Assembly (NCBI GenBank): GCA_943788725.1
Contig: CALSRJ010000005.1
Span: 1 to 64,000 of the forward strand
From: an uncultured Flavobacteriales bacterium
GTDB lineage: Bacteria; Bacteroidota; Bacteroidia; Flavobacteriales_G; Salibacteraceae
Reading direction: 5' to 3'
DNA: 64,000 nt
Numbering within the stretch: the stretch's first letter is position 1; every line of letters begins with the position of its first letter. Shown in pieces: positions 50,727 to 60,116 of this stretch. Position numbers and translations under genes: made by a program. Below the pieces are notes generated by a model. That model did not search any database. It was given only the letters and a program-made list of their open reading frames with translations, and was not told the DNA's origin.

Positions 50727-51908
50727 TTATCCGTTGACGATTGCTGCCACACCGGGCAACGTCTTTCCCTCGAGCAATTCGAGTAACGCACCCCCGCCCG
50801 TTGACACATAACTCACACGATCGCCCAATCCGAATTTTTTAACCGCAGCAACGGAGTCGCCCCCTCCAACCAGGCTGTAACCGTCTGATTCGGCAATCAT
50901 CTCTCCCAGCGCCTTAGTGCCTTCGGCGAAGTGACTAAACTCAAAGACTCCCAATGGACCATTCCAAAGGATGGTTTTGCTGGCCGCGATCACGGTGCGG
51001 TACGTTTCAATAGCTTTTGGACCTACATCTAAGCCCATCCAACCCCCTTCAATCGCGTTGGACGCGGCAATTTTCTTGGCTGCGTCATTGTCAAAAGCAT
51101 TTGCTACGACACTGTCCTCGGGTAACAACACCTTCACTCCTTTTGCTTCAGCCTCGCGCAGGATCTGCAGCGCCGTATCCAAATGGTCATCTTCTACCAG
51201 GGAGTCACCCACCTCACCACCTTGCGCTTTCACGAAGGTGTAGGCCATTCCTCCTCCAATGATGAGGTTGTCAATCTTCGCTAATAAATGGGTGATTACC
51301 TCAATTTTACTACTCACCTTGGCCCCGCCAATTATAGCGGTATATGGGTGCTCCGCGCTTTTCAAAACACGCATTCCGTTTTCTACCTCGGCGTTCATCA
51401 GGTAACCAAATAGTTTTTCGCTCATAAACTGTGCGACAACGGTAGTTGATGCATGGGCGCGATGGGCTGTCCCGAAGGCATCGTTGATGTAGACGCCGCC
51501 GTGAAAGGAGAGCTTTTTAGCAAAGTCATGGTCTCCTTTTGTCTCTTCAGGATAGAAGCGCAGGTTTTCGAGCAATAGGACTTGCCCTGGTTTTAGATGC
51601 GACGATTGGTTAAAGGCATCGTCGCTTATGCAGTCATTAGCAAACTGCACTTCTTGACCCAAGCGCTCAGATAAGGTGGGTAAAATGTGTTTCAATGAAA
51701 AACGATCTTCCGGCCCTGTTTTAGGACGCCCCAAGTGCGACATCAGCACGACAGCCCCTCCACCGGAGATCACTTTGCGAATGGTGGGAAGTGCAGCGAC
51801 GATGCGGGTGTCGTCGGTTACGCGGAAGTTGTCGTCTAGCGGCACGTTGAAATCAACGCGGATCAACGCAGTCTTGTCAGAAAAATCAAAAGAATCTATG
51901 CTTGCCAT
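50727..51908 (-). CDS. pgk: Phosphoglycerate kinase
   Basis: Glycolysis and gluconeogenesis enzyme that transfers phosphate between 1,3-bisphosphoglycerate and ADP. The 393-residue product is complete: RVDFNVPLDDN and DDTRIVAALPTI near the N-terminus, VLMSHLGRPK, LLENLRFYPEE, then the nucleotide-binding GGAKVSSKI, WNGPLGVFEFSHFAEGT and the closing GGGDSVAAVKKFGL, STGGGALLELLEGK. A consensus promoter box lies 17 bp upstream. It converges end to end with cvpA and diverges from holB. Confidence 0.97.
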   Translation of the reverse strand: MASIDSFDFSDKTALIRVDFNVPLDDNFRVTDDTRIVAALPTIRKVISGGGAVVLMSHLGRPKTGPEDRFSLKHILPTLSERLGQEVQFANDCISDDAFNQSSHLKPGQVLLLENLRFYPEETKGDHDFAKKLSFHGGVYINDAFGTAHRAHASTTVVAQFMSEKLFGYLMNAEVENGMRVLKSAEHPYTAIIGGAKVSSKIEVITHLLAKIDNLIIGGGMAYTFVKAQGGEVGDSLVEDDHLDTALQILREAEAKGVKVLLPEDSVVANAFDNDAAKKIAASNAIEGGWMGLDVGPKAIETYRTVIAASKTILWNGPLGVFEFSHFAEGTKALGEMIAESDGYSLVGGGDSVAAVKKFGLGDRVSYVSTGGGALLELLEGKTLPGVAAIVNG

Positions 51909-51925
51909 GGTGTCAAATTCAGCGG

Positions 51926-51933
51926 CAAAAGTA
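51926..51933 (-). promoter_or_regulatory. -7 promoter box (TACTTTTG) of pgk
   Basis: On the minus strand it matches TAnnTTTG and ends 17 bp before the pgk start. Confidence 0.6.
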
Positions 51934-51964
51934 ATTTTAAGGCCGAAAGAAGGAGGCGATAAGC

Positions 51965-53110
51965 ATGAGGAGAAATGACATACCGGGCCAAGATGAGTTG
52001 AAAGAGGTCTTCACCCGTATGGTGGACCAAGAAAAGCTTCCCCACGCAATGCTCATTCACGGAGTAGAAGGGGGTGTTTCTCTTCCCTTGGCGTTGTTTC
52101 TTACTTCCTACTTGATGTGTGACTCTCCGGAGGGTGGAGACATTTGCGGAACCTGCCCAAGCTGCTCCAAAACCCGACATTTCACGCATCCCGATGTCCA
52201 TTTTGTGGTTCCCGTGAACGGCACGAAGACGATCCGGAAGGAGCTGGCAAATACAGATCGTTTTATAGAAGATTGGAGAGAAGCGCTCATTGCAAACCCA
52301 TTCCTTTCCTTACGGGACTGGTATGAGCGAATTGGTATTGAGCGAAGCCAAGGGTTTATTGGAGACAGGGAGGGAAAGGAGTTCAGACAGAAACTTTCCT
52401 TGCGCTCCTACGAGGGAAAGGCGAAGGTGTTCATTATTTGGCACGCGGATCGAATGAATCCAACCTTCGGAAATAAAATCCTCAAAAACCTAGAAGAACC
52501 TAGCGAACGAACGCACTTTATCGTGGTCACAGAGCAGCCGGCCCAGTTGCTCACTACGATCTTATCCAGAACACAGCGGTTTAAAGAAGAGCACATATCT
52601 GACGAATCGCTAGCCGCATTTCTCGAGCATACATATGACGTAACAGCTGAGCGTGCTATGAACCTCGCGTTCAGGGCGGAGGGAAATGTACACTCAGCCA
52701 CAAAGGAAGCGCAAGAAAATGACGACCCATGGCTGGCAGAATTTCGGGAGTGGATGCGGTTGTGCTACAAAAAGGATTTGGTAGGCTTGTTCCAGTGGAG
52801 TGAAAAGATGGCAAAGAACAATCGAGACGCACAGCGTCAGTTTGTGTCAGGGGCGTTGAAAATGCTCGATCGATGTTTCCGAATGGGGTGGGTCGAAACC
52901 CCGATTCCTATGGAGGGAGAGGAAGCGTCATTTTACAAAGGTTTCGCCCCGTTCATCAACGCCTCGAATGTGCGCCAGTTCATGGATTTGCTGGAGGAGG
53001 CTTCGTTCCATGTGGAGCGCAATGTGAACGAAAAACTCGTTTGGTACGACAGCAGCATCAAGGCCGTCAGATTCATGCACGCAGGGAAGAAAGCGGCAGA
53101 GCGGGTATAG
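51965..53110 (+). CDS. holB: DNA polymerase III subunit delta'
   Basis: A clamp-loader subunit that helps load the sliding clamp. The 381-residue product is AAA+-like: HAMLIHGVEGGVSLPLALFL takes the place of the P-loop and is degenerate as usual for delta'. The zinc motif (CDSPEGGDICGTCPSCSKT) follows. Next come KVFIIWHADRMNPTFGNKIL, the sensor region HFIVVTEQPAQLLTTILSRT (SRC-like loop, here SRTQ) and a helical C-terminus. It opens a plus-strand run holB-ricT-gldH-PBP1A, an order often seen in Flavobacteriia. Confidence 0.9.
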   Translation: MRRNDIPGQDELKEVFTRMVDQEKLPHAMLIHGVEGGVSLPLALFLTSYLMCDSPEGGDICGTCPSCSKTRHFTHPDVHFVVPVNGTKTIRKELANTDRFIEDWREALIANPFLSLRDWYERIGIERSQGFIGDREGKEFRQKLSLRSYEGKAKVFIIWHADRMNPTFGNKILKNLEEPSERTHFIVVTEQPAQLLTTILSRTQRFKEEHISDESLAAFLEHTYDVTAERAMNLAFRAEGNVHSATKEAQENDDPWLAEFREWMRLCYKKDLVGLFQWSEKMAKNNRDAQRQFVSGALKMLDRCFRMGWVETPIPMEGEEASFYKGFAPFINASNVRQFMDLLEEASFHVERNVNEKLVWYDSSIKAVRFMHAGKKAAERV

Positions 53111-53150
53111 TTCAATTCCATGTAGATTTGTAACGCTAAGCAGAGAATTT

Positions 53151-54428
53151 ATGGGATGTGGAAATTGTGGAAGTGGAGGATGTGGGACCCAGCCGGCGGG
53201 ATGCAAGAACAATGGCAATTGCGGAACGTCTGGATGCAATAAAATGGATGTGTTCGACTGGCTTACCGGAATGGAACGAACCGCTTCAGGAGAAACGGAA
53301 TATGTAGAGGTTCGATTCAAGAACACTCGAAAAGAGATTTTTAAGAACCCTGAGCATCTTTCCCTCATTGTGGGTGAGGCAGTTGCGGTGGAAGCTTCAA
53401 CAGGTCATGATATTGGAATGGTTTCACTCACTGGTGAACTGGTCAAGTTTCAAATGAAAAAGGCCGGATTGTCGGCCAAGAGCAGAGATATCAAGAAGAT
53501 TTATCGAAAGGCTACGGACGAAGACCTAGAAATCTATAGGGCAGCGCGAGATCAAGAAGAGGCTACCATGATTAAGGCGCGGCGCATCGTGCGCGACCTC
53601 GGTTTGTCGATGAAAATTTCGGATGTAGAATACCAAGGAGATAATACGAAGGCGTCGTTTTATTACATCGCTGATGAGCGCATCGATTTTCGTGAACTCA
53701 TCAAGGTGCTTGCCGACACCTTCCGGCTCCGGATCGACATGCGTCAAATCGGCGCGCGTCAAGAAGCCGGTAGGGTTGGAGGAATCGGATCTTGTGGAAG
53801 GGAGTTGTGTTGCAGCACCTGGCTGACCGACTTCCGCTCAGTATCCACTGCCGCCGCTCGATACCAGCAACTCAGCATCAACCCAATGAAACTTGCCGGA
53901 CAGTGTGGAAAGCTCAAGTGTTGTTTGAACTACGAACTTGACTCCTACATGGACGCGATCAAAGACTTCCCTGATCACCGAAAGAAGCTGAAGACTAAAA
54001 AAGGAGTGGCCTTCCATCAAAAGAGCGACATTTTCAAGGGGATGATGTGGTATTCTTACGAGGACAACATGAGTGAGTTCATTCCTTTAGAAGTGGATCG
54101 TGTGCGCGAAGTCATCGCTATGAATGAAGGCGGAAAACTGGCGGATGACCTCGCCCTAATGAGCTACAAAGAGGTCGTAAAACAAGTGGAGTTGAAATTC
54201 GACAATGTGGTCGGCCAAGAAGACCTTACTCGATTTGATCAACCCAAGCGCAGCAAGAATAAGCGTAGGAAAGGTGGCGGTAAAGGTCGGCCAGGAGGGC
54301 AGCAAGGTCATGCCGGTGGCGGCAACCAAGGAGGGCAGCCGAAAGCGGGTGGCGGCAACCAAGGCGGACCTAATAAGGGAAGGCCTAATCGCAGAAAAAA
54401 AGGCAAGCCAAAAGGCAGTGATTCATGA
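53151..54428 (+). CDS. ricT: PSP1-domain protein RicT with Cys-rich N-terminus and Gly/Lys-rich tail
   Basis: A 425-residue PSP1-domain protein. In Bacillus the homologue RicT (YaaT) forms an iron-sulfur complex with RicA and RicF that influences RNA processing. The first about 30 residues hold seven Cys (GCGNCGSGGCGTQ ... NCGTSGCNK). The core includes KKAGLSAKSRDIKKIYRKA, IDMRQIGARQEAGRVGG, then CGRELCCSTWLTDF and CGKLKCCLNYELDSY, the cluster-ligand motifs. From about residue 362 the tail is Gly/Lys/Arg/Gln-rich. Its ATGA overlap with gldH couples the two. Confidence 0.93.
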   Translation: MGCGNCGSGGCGTQPAGCKNNGNCGTSGCNKMDVFDWLTGMERTASGETEYVEVRFKNTRKEIFKNPEHLSLIVGEAVAVEASTGHDIGMVSLTGELVKFQMKKAGLSAKSRDIKKIYRKATDEDLEIYRAARDQEEATMIKARRIVRDLGLSMKISDVEYQGDNTKASFYYIADERIDFRELIKVLADTFRLRIDMRQIGARQEAGRVGGIGSCGRELCCSTWLTDFRSVSTAAARYQQLSINPMKLAGQCGKLKCCLNYELDSYMDAIKDFPDHRKKLKTKKGVAFHQKSDIFKGMMWYSYEDNMSEFIPLEVDRVREVIAMNEGGKLADDLALMSYKEVVKQVELKFDNVVGQEDLTRFDQPKRSKNKRRKGGGKGRPGGQQGHAGGGNQGGQPKAGGGNQGGPNKGRPNRRKKGKPKGSDS

Positions 54429-54892
54429 TTCGAAGTTCAATTGTAGCCCTGCTGTCGTTGTTGTTCCTAAGCGCTTGTAATGGGGACTACATCCTCAATG
54501 AGACCAAGGAGGTGGCGGGTGGTGATTGGGCGTTTGAAGCACCAAAGTCATTTACCGCCGAGGTCACCGACACGCTCACTCCTCAGCATTTCTACCTCTT
54601 GCTGAGACACGGGGGCAATTACAGTTATCAGAACTTGATCGTCATCGTCAAGACCTACTTTCCGAATAACACCTTCGTCGCAGACACCATTGATTGTCCC
54701 TTGGCGGATCCTTCTGGAAAATGGTATGGCAGCGGGTTGGGCGACCTCTTGGATAACCGAATCATGTTCAAAAGAAATGTGCAAATGCCTTTTGCAGGCA
54801 CCTACAAATTCGAACTTCAGCACGCAATGCGTTCCGACACTATTCACGAAGTTTATGATGTGGGCATCGCAATCGAAAGTGCAGTTGACTAA
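54425..54892 (+). CDS. gldH: Gliding motility lipoprotein GldH
   Basis: GldH is an outer-membrane-associated lipoprotein required for gliding in Flavobacterium johnsoniae and conserved in many non-gliding relatives. The 155-residue product has a lipoprotein signal (IVALLSLLFLSACNGD, Cys at residue 18). The conserved NYSYQNLIVIVKTYFPNN, DTIDCPLADPSGKWYGSGLG and MPFAGTYKFELQHAMR segments match the family. It overlaps ricT by 4 bp and precedes the PBP1A gene by 24 bp, an order common in Flavobacteriia. Confidence 0.9.
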   Translation: MIRSSIVALLSLLFLSACNGDYILNETKEVAGGDWAFEAPKSFTAEVTDTLTPQHFYLLLRHGGNYSYQNLIVIVKTYFPNNTFVADTIDCPLADPSGKWYGSGLGDLLDNRIMFKRNVQMPFAGTYKFELQHAMRSDTIHEVYDVGIAIESAVD

Positions 54893-54916
54893 ATTGCAGC
54901 GGACAGTCCCTGGCGT

Positions 54917-57349
54917 ATGAAGAAACTAATTATCGGTCTTTGGGTAGTGGTCCTCCTCGGGATCCTTGGCTTTTTTTCCTCCTTTTGGATGGCGGAGCAG
55001 GGCTGGCTTGGAAAAATGCCCACCATTGAAGACCTGCAAAATCCGAAAAGCGATCTCGCGAGTGAGATCTACGGTTCCGACGGGAAGGTGCTGGGAAAGT
55101 ATTTCTACCAAAACAGAACCAATGTTGGCTACGAAGGCCTTTCGCCCCACCTGATCAATGCACTGGTGGCGACCGAAGACGAACGGTTTAGAGATCACCC
55201 AGGGATCGACTGGAAAGGAACCATACGCGCCGTGGCCTACTTGGGTAGCCGCGGTGGAGCCAGTACCATTACCCAGCAGCTCGCCAAAATGCTGTTTACC
55301 GAGCGGAGGTCAACCAACAAATTGAAACGCGTCGTTCAGAAGATCCAGGAATGGATCATTTCCGCCAAATTGGAACGCTACTATACGAAAGATGAAATCA
55401 TCGCCATGTACTTCAACCGCTTTGACTTTGTCAATAATGCGGTTGGTGTAAAATCCGCATCTCAGGTGTATTTCAGCACCTCACCAGACTCTTTGGAAAT
55501 CCACGAGGCGGCTATGTTGGTAGGAATGGCGAAGAATCCATCCTTATTCAACCCCATCCGCAGACCAGATACGACCTTTCAAAGGAGAAATGTGGTCTTG
55601 GGCCAAATGGTGCGGAACCGATACATCACTCAAGAAGAATACGATTCCATTTCTGTCCTGCCGCTTGGTGTTCGCTATCAGCAAGTAGATCATAGCGAGG
55701 GCATTGCCCCCTACTTTAGGGAAATCTTGAGGGGAGAGCTGAAGACGCTGCTGCAGAAAAAAGACCCGGAAACGGGGGAGTACCTTGTTGCCAAGGAGAA
55801 CGGAGATCCCTATAATATCTACAGTGATGGGCTGCGCATATTCACAACCATCAACAGTAAGATGCAGCAGCACGCGGAATGGGCGGTGCAGCAATATTTG
55901 AAAGAATACTTACAACCCGCCTTCTCGAGAGAACTGGAAAGGAGGTCGAACTTCCCTTTCGCCAGCTTATCGGATGAAGAAGTGAAGAATGTGATGAACA
56001 CGGCGCGGCGACGTACCATGCGCTATCGGATCCTGACTGGCAAGGAATGCCATAATTGCCATCGAAGGGGAGATTTTGTCCAAAAAGAAGAGATCGATGG
56101 AGTTGACCATTGGGTTTGTGCAGCGGATGACTGCGGTGAGACCAAACGTGTGATTTCAGCGGATTCAATCGACACGGTGTTTGATACGCCAGTTAAAATG
56201 CAAGTCTTTTCATGGCAAGGCGAAATCGACACTTTGATGACGCCAAATGACTCTATTCGGTACTATAAGAGCTTCTTGCAAGCGGGGCTCATGAGTCTTG
56301 ACCCTCACACAGGCCACATCAAAGCTTGGGTCGGCGGCATAGACCACAAGCACTTTGAATACGACCACGTTTACCTGTCGAAACGACAAGTGGGCTCCAC
56401 GTTCAAGCCTTTTGTATACGCTTTAGCGCTAGAGGCCGGACTATCTGCATGCCACCTCGTACCCGATATTCCTTACACCTTTAAGAAAGGCGAATTTGGT
56501 TTGTTGAAAGATTGGACCCCGAAAAATGAAGGGGACGAATACGGATACGAGGTTACCTTGAAGTACGGCCTCGCCAATTCAATGAATACCATCACGGCGT
56601 GGGTCATGAAGCGTTTTACCCCGCAAGCCGCAGTGGCCTATGCGCACAAATGTGGGATTCGTTCGCATATTGAGCCAGTACCTTCTTTGGCCCTTGGCGT
56701 GGCTGATTTGAGCCTCCATGAAATGGCCACAGCCTACAGCACTTTTGCGAATCGTGGAATGCGTATGGAGCCTGTGTACCTACTTCGCATTGAAGACAAT
56801 GGCGGAACGATGATCTATGAATCGCAGCAAGACATCGAAGAGGTAATGAGCGAGGAGCAGGCCTACAAGATGTTAGACATTATGATGGGTGTGACAGAAG
56901 GAGAATTGGGTGGCCCCGTAGACCCTGAGGTCGGGCGTCAACGGAAGACAGGTACAGCCATGCGCATGCACTACGATGTTGAGTCGCGTGGCTACGATGG
57001 CATACCTTGGGATGTAAAAATTGCGGGTAAGACAGGGACTACCCAAGGTAATTCAGATGGGTGGTTCATGGGCATTGTGCCGGACTTAGTCACAGGGGTT
57101 TGGGTTGGCGCCGAAGACAGAAGCGTTCGATTCACCCGCACCGACCTTGGACAGGGAGCCAACACCGCCCTGCCGATCTGGTGTTACTACATGAAGAAGG
57201 TATGGGAGGACCCATCTTTCGGCGTAACAACGCGGCCGTTTGATGTGCCTGAAACCCTTAAAAATGATAACTTCGATTGCACAAATGGATCGTCGGACGA
57301 TGAGCCGTTTGACGGTGGCGAGATCAATGAAAAGGACCTATTTAACTAA
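54917..57349 (+). CDS. Penicillin-binding protein 1A, bifunctional glycosyltransferase/transpeptidase
   Basis: Polymerises and cross-links peptidoglycan. The 810-residue product has an N-terminal membrane anchor (residues 3-25), a GT51 domain (about 55-235) with catalytic Glu in ATEDERFRDHPGIDWKG and GGASTITQQLAK, and a transpeptidase domain (about 450-770) with the nucleophile in QVGSTFKPFVYAL, NSMNTITAW (SxN) and AGKTGTTQGNSDGW (KTG). Between them, residues 378-406 carry four Cys in the pattern CxxC-x19-CxxxxC (KECHNCHRRGD ... VCAADDCGE), zinc-ribbon-like, which is not part of the classical PBP1A core. It precedes the CoA-transferase genes by 6 bp. Confidence 0.93.
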   Translation: MKKLIIGLWVVVLLGILGFFSSFWMAEQGWLGKMPTIEDLQNPKSDLASEIYGSDGKVLGKYFYQNRTNVGYEGLSPHLINALVATEDERFRDHPGIDWKGTIRAVAYLGSRGGASTITQQLAKMLFTERRSTNKLKRVVQKIQEWIISAKLERYYTKDEIIAMYFNRFDFVNNAVGVKSASQVYFSTSPDSLEIHEAAMLVGMAKNPSLFNPIRRPDTTFQRRNVVLGQMVRNRYITQEEYDSISVLPLGVRYQQVDHSEGIAPYFREILRGELKTLLQKKDPETGEYLVAKENGDPYNIYSDGLRIFTTINSKMQQHAEWAVQQYLKEYLQPAFSRELERRSNFPFASLSDEEVKNVMNTARRRTMRYRILTGKECHNCHRRGDFVQKEEIDGVDHWVCAADDCGETKRVISADSIDTVFDTPVKMQVFSWQGEIDTLMTPNDSIRYYKSFLQAGLMSLDPHTGHIKAWVGGIDHKHFEYDHVYLSKRQVGSTFKPFVYALALEAGLSACHLVPDIPYTFKKGEFGLLKDWTPKNEGDEYGYEVTLKYGLANSMNTITAWVMKRFTPQAAVAYAHKCGIRSHIEPVPSLALGVADLSLHEMATAYSTFANRGMRMEPVYLLRIEDNGGTMIYESQQDIEEVMSEEQAYKMLDIMMGVTEGELGGPVDPEVGRQRKTGTAMRMHYDVESRGYDGIPWDVKIAGKTGTTQGNSDGWFMGIVPDLVTGVWVGAEDRSVRFTRTDLGQGANTALPIWCYYMKKVWEDPSFGVTTRPFDVPETLKNDNFDCTNGSSDDEPFDGGEINEKDLFN

Positions 57350-57355
57350 GGACCC

Positions 57356-58060
57356 ATGGCAATCAACAAAGTAGTTTCCGGAGCAGAAGAAGCAATCCAG
57401 GGAATCAGCGACGGCATGACGGTAATGTTTGGAGGCTTCGGGCTCTGCGGCATTCCTGAACACGCAATCGCGGCGGTACGAAAAAGAGGAACAAAAGACC
57501 TGACCTGTGTATCAAACAACGCAGGGGTTGATGGATTTGGCCTGGGGGTACTCCTCGAAAACAAGCAGGTAAAGAAGATGATTTCTTCGTACGTAGGAGA
57601 AAATGACGAGTTCGAGCGACAGATGCTCAGTGGTGAATTGGATGTGGAGCTGATCCCTCAAGGAACCTTGGCAGAAAGATGTCGAGCAGCGGGCGCCGGT
57701 ATTCCGGCGTTTTTTACCCCGGCTGGCTATGGAACGGAAGTGGCGATCGGGAAGGAAGTCAGGTGGTTCGATGGAAAGCCCCATTTGCTCGAACATGCAT
57801 TTGACGCGTCCTTTGCATTCGTAAAGGCGATGAAGGGCGATACTGCCGGCAATTTGATCTTCAACGCCACGGCGCGCAATTTTAACCACGCCATGGCCAT
57901 GGCCGGAAAAGTCACCGTGGTAGAAGTGGAAGAGTTGGTGCCCGTGGGTGAACTCGACCCCAACGAGATCCATACGCCAGGGATTTTCATCCAACGGATA
58001 TTTCAAGGAGACAATTTTGAAAAGCGCATCGAACAGCGCACGGTTCGATCAAAAGCATAG
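57356..58060 (+). CDS. scoA: 3-oxoacid CoA-transferase subunit A
   Basis: Alpha subunit of succinyl-CoA:3-ketoacid CoA-transferase, which moves CoA between succinyl-CoA and acetoacetate or similar acids. The 234-residue product has the oxyanion motif [24 protein letters not shown]-like [20 protein letters not shown], and [19 protein letters not shown]. It is complete and followed after 3 bp by subunit B. The PBP1A gene upstream has only a 6-bp gap, so all may be one transcript. Confidence 0.92.
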   Translation: MAINKVVSGAEEAIQGISDGMTVMFGGFGLCGIPEHAIAAVRKRGTKDLTCVSNNAGVDGFGLGVLLENKQVKKMISSYVGENDEFERQMLSGELDVELIPQGTLAERCRAAGAGIPAFFTPAGYGTEVAIGKEVRWFDGKPHLLEHAFDASFAFVKAMKGDTAGNLIFNATARNFNHAMAMAGKVTVVEVEELVPVGELDPNEIHTPGIFIQRIFQGDNFEKRIEQRTVRSKA

Positions 58061-58063
58061 GAT

Positions 58064-58720
58064 ATGGCACTTGACAAAAACGGTATTGCACAGCGCATCG
58101 CTCAAGAATTGAGGGACGGCTACTATGTAAACTTGGGCATCGGCATTCCTACCTTGGTAGCGAACTACATTCCAGACGGCATTGACGTAGAATTTCAAAG
58201 TGAGAACGGCATGTTAGGAATGGGTCCCTTTCCTTTCGAAGGAGAAGAAGACCCAGACTTGATCAACGCGGGCAAACAGACCATCACGGCAGTACCTGGG
58301 GCGGTTTATTTTGATTCTTCAACCAGCTTTGCCATGATTCGCGGGCAGCACGTAGACCTCACCGTGCTAGGCGCTATGGAAGTCAGTGACCAAGGCGACA
58401 TCGCCAATTGGAAGATTCCAGGTCGCATGGTCAAGGGGATGGGGGGTGCCATGGATTTGGTGGCTTCCGCAAAGAACATTATAGTGGCGATGATGCATAC
58501 CAATAAAGCAGGAGAATCTAAACTTCTCAGGCAATGTACCTTGCCGCTAACAGGGGTGCGCTGTGTCACCCGGGTGGTGAGTAATTTGGCGGTGTTAGAC
58601 ATCACCGAGCGTGGGTTCAAGCTCATCGAATGTGCTCCCGGCATAAGTGTAGATGACGTCAAGAATGCGACAGAAGGAAGGTTGATCGTAGAAGGGGACA
58701 TTCCTGAAATGAAGCTTTAA
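58064..58720 (+). CDS. scoB: 3-oxoacid CoA-transferase subunit B
   Basis: Beta subunit that carries the catalytic Glu forming the CoA thioester, in the motif QSENGMLGMGPFP (Glu near residue 47). Other landmarks are YYVNLGIGIPTLVANYIP, SSTSFAMIRGQHVDLTVLGA and KGMGGAMDLVASAKN. The 218-residue length is normal. It is the partner of the 3-bp-upstream subunit A. The pair supports ketone-body or short-chain acid use. Confidence 0.93.
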   Translation: MALDKNGIAQRIAQELRDGYYVNLGIGIPTLVANYIPDGIDVEFQSENGMLGMGPFPFEGEEDPDLINAGKQTITAVPGAVYFDSSTSFAMIRGQHVDLTVLGAMEVSDQGDIANWKIPGRMVKGMGGAMDLVASAKNIIVAMMHTNKAGESKLLRQCTLPLTGVRCVTRVVSNLAVLDITERGFKLIECAPGISVDDVKNATEGRLIVEGDIPEMKL

Positions 58721-58727
58721 GCGCAGG

Positions 58728-59723
58728 ATGATCCTTGTCACCGGCGCAACAGGTATAGTAGGCTCCCACATCGTTCTGGCCTTGCTTCAGAAAGGTGCAG
58801 CCGTGCGCGTACTTCATCGTACAGGTTCTGATCTGTCGGTGTTGACAGACCTTTTAGCGTACCATTCCATCCAAACCAAGCCAGAATACGTCATCGGAGA
58901 TGTAGAGGATCCTATTTCCTTGGAAGATGCTGCGCAAGGATGTCAGACTTGTTATCATGCGGCGGCGCTTGTTTCCTTTAACGATGCTGACGAACGACTG
59001 CTTGCCGAAGTAAATGTACATGGCACTGAACACATCATTGACATGTGTCTTAGGAATGGTTTGAACCTAGCCTTCATCAGCTCCACGGCATCCATAGGGG
59101 AAGCAAATGCCCAAGGGGTGCGCGATGAAACGTGTGAGTGGGGCACCGATAAGGGGAAAGCAGCCTATACCTTGAGTAAAAGATACGCTGAACTTGCGGT
59201 GTTCAGGGGGATGCAAGAAGGCCTAGAGGCGGTGGTTGTAAATCCAGGCGTGGTCATTGGGCCAGGAAATTGGGGGCAGAGCAGTACCTCTATCTTTTTA
59301 ACGGGCATCAAAGGAATGACGTTTTACCCTGGAGGAAACAATGGATTTGTCGACGCAAGGGATGTCGCGGAAATCACAGTAAAAATGATGGAAGAGCCGT
59401 CTAAGTACAACGGCCAACACCTACTTATTGGAGGAAGTCACAGTTTTAAGGAAATGTTTGACCTGCTGGCAGAAGTCGCCGGAACCAAAGGCCCAAGTAT
59501 TCGGGTTAATAGTGGGGTGATTCGTATTGCGATGCTGGGCATGCGCATCTTTGAGTTTTTTGGTCTCAATCGATCACAGATTACGGCTAATAGTTTGCGC
59601 TCATCGATTTCAAAGCATGTTTATGCAAACAAGAAGGTGCGCGATTTAGGCTTTGAATTCCGAACCATTCGATTGGCGGCTGAATACACGTTGGATGTAT
59701 TCAAGACCGAGGGGAGGAACTGA
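58728..59723 (+). CDS. NAD(P)-dependent epimerase/dehydratase (extended SDR)
   Basis: An extended short-chain dehydrogenase of 331 residues. The nucleotide-binding motif is ILVTGATGIVGSHIVLALLQKG, the active-site triad is Ser in FISSTAS, Tyr and Lys in YTLSKRYAEL, and the substrate-binding part follows VVVNPGVVIGPGNWG. The family includes dihydroflavonol-4-reductase-like and sugar epimerases; the exact substrate is unknown. It follows scoB by 7 bp on the same strand and converges with the DUF4296 lipoprotein gene after 3 bp. Confidence 0.87.
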   Translation: MILVTGATGIVGSHIVLALLQKGAAVRVLHRTGSDLSVLTDLLAYHSIQTKPEYVIGDVEDPISLEDAAQGCQTCYHAAALVSFNDADERLLAEVNVHGTEHIIDMCLRNGLNLAFISSTASIGEANAQGVRDETCEWGTDKGKAAYTLSKRYAELAVFRGMQEGLEAVVVNPGVVIGPGNWGQSSTSIFLTGIKGMTFYPGGNNGFVDARDVAEITVKMMEEPSKYNGQHLLIGGSHSFKEMFDLLAEVAGTKGPSIRVNSGVIRIAMLGMRIFEFFGLNRSQITANSLRSSISKHVYANKKVRDLGFEFRTIRLAAEYTLDVFKTEGRN

Positions 59724-59726
59724 CGC

Positions 59727-60116
59727 TCAGTTTGCTTCCTGGACCTCGTCCTTTTTCTTCAGATCTTCCGTCTTCAGACGTGCTGTTTCCGTACTCAGCC
59801 TTTCCATGGCGAGGTCGTAAATCTCACTCATCTCTTCAAAATCGGCTCCCCAAAATTCTAGGCTTCTCACAAACTTAGCTCGACTCACCTGAGCTGTATC
59901 GAAGTACTCGATGAAGCCTCGCTTTGCGTAGACCTGAAGATTCTCTTTGCGCACATCACGGTGACGCATTGCGGCATCGATCACATGGACTTGACTCAGA
60001 AAATAGGCCATACTATCCTTGGAGAGAACATCTACGGGAACGGGACGAGGGGCTGGTTTGTCCGAGGTGCAGGCAAGAAGAAAAAGGAGCGCTAGCATAG
60101 GAATCAGCGCTTTCAT
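59727..60116 (-). CDS. DUF4296-family lipoprotein
   Basis: A 129-residue lipoprotein (signal LIPMLALLFLLACTSDK, lipid-modified Cys at residue 16). The remainder is helical with the DUF4296 pattern LSKDSMAYFLSQVHVIDAAMRHRDV and RAKFVRSLEFWGADFEEMSEIYD. The function of this Bacteroidota family is unknown. It overlaps the dihydroorotase gene by 4 bp and is last in the three-gene unit with dihydroorotase and the glycosyltransferase, an order that recurs in the phylum. Confidence 0.85.
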   Translation of the reverse strand: MKALIPMLALLFLLACTSDKPAPRPVPVDVLSKDSMAYFLSQVHVIDAAMRHRDVRKENLQVYAKRGFIEYFDTAQVSRAKFVRSLEFWGADFEEMSEIYDLAMERLSTETARLKTEDLKKKDEVQEAN

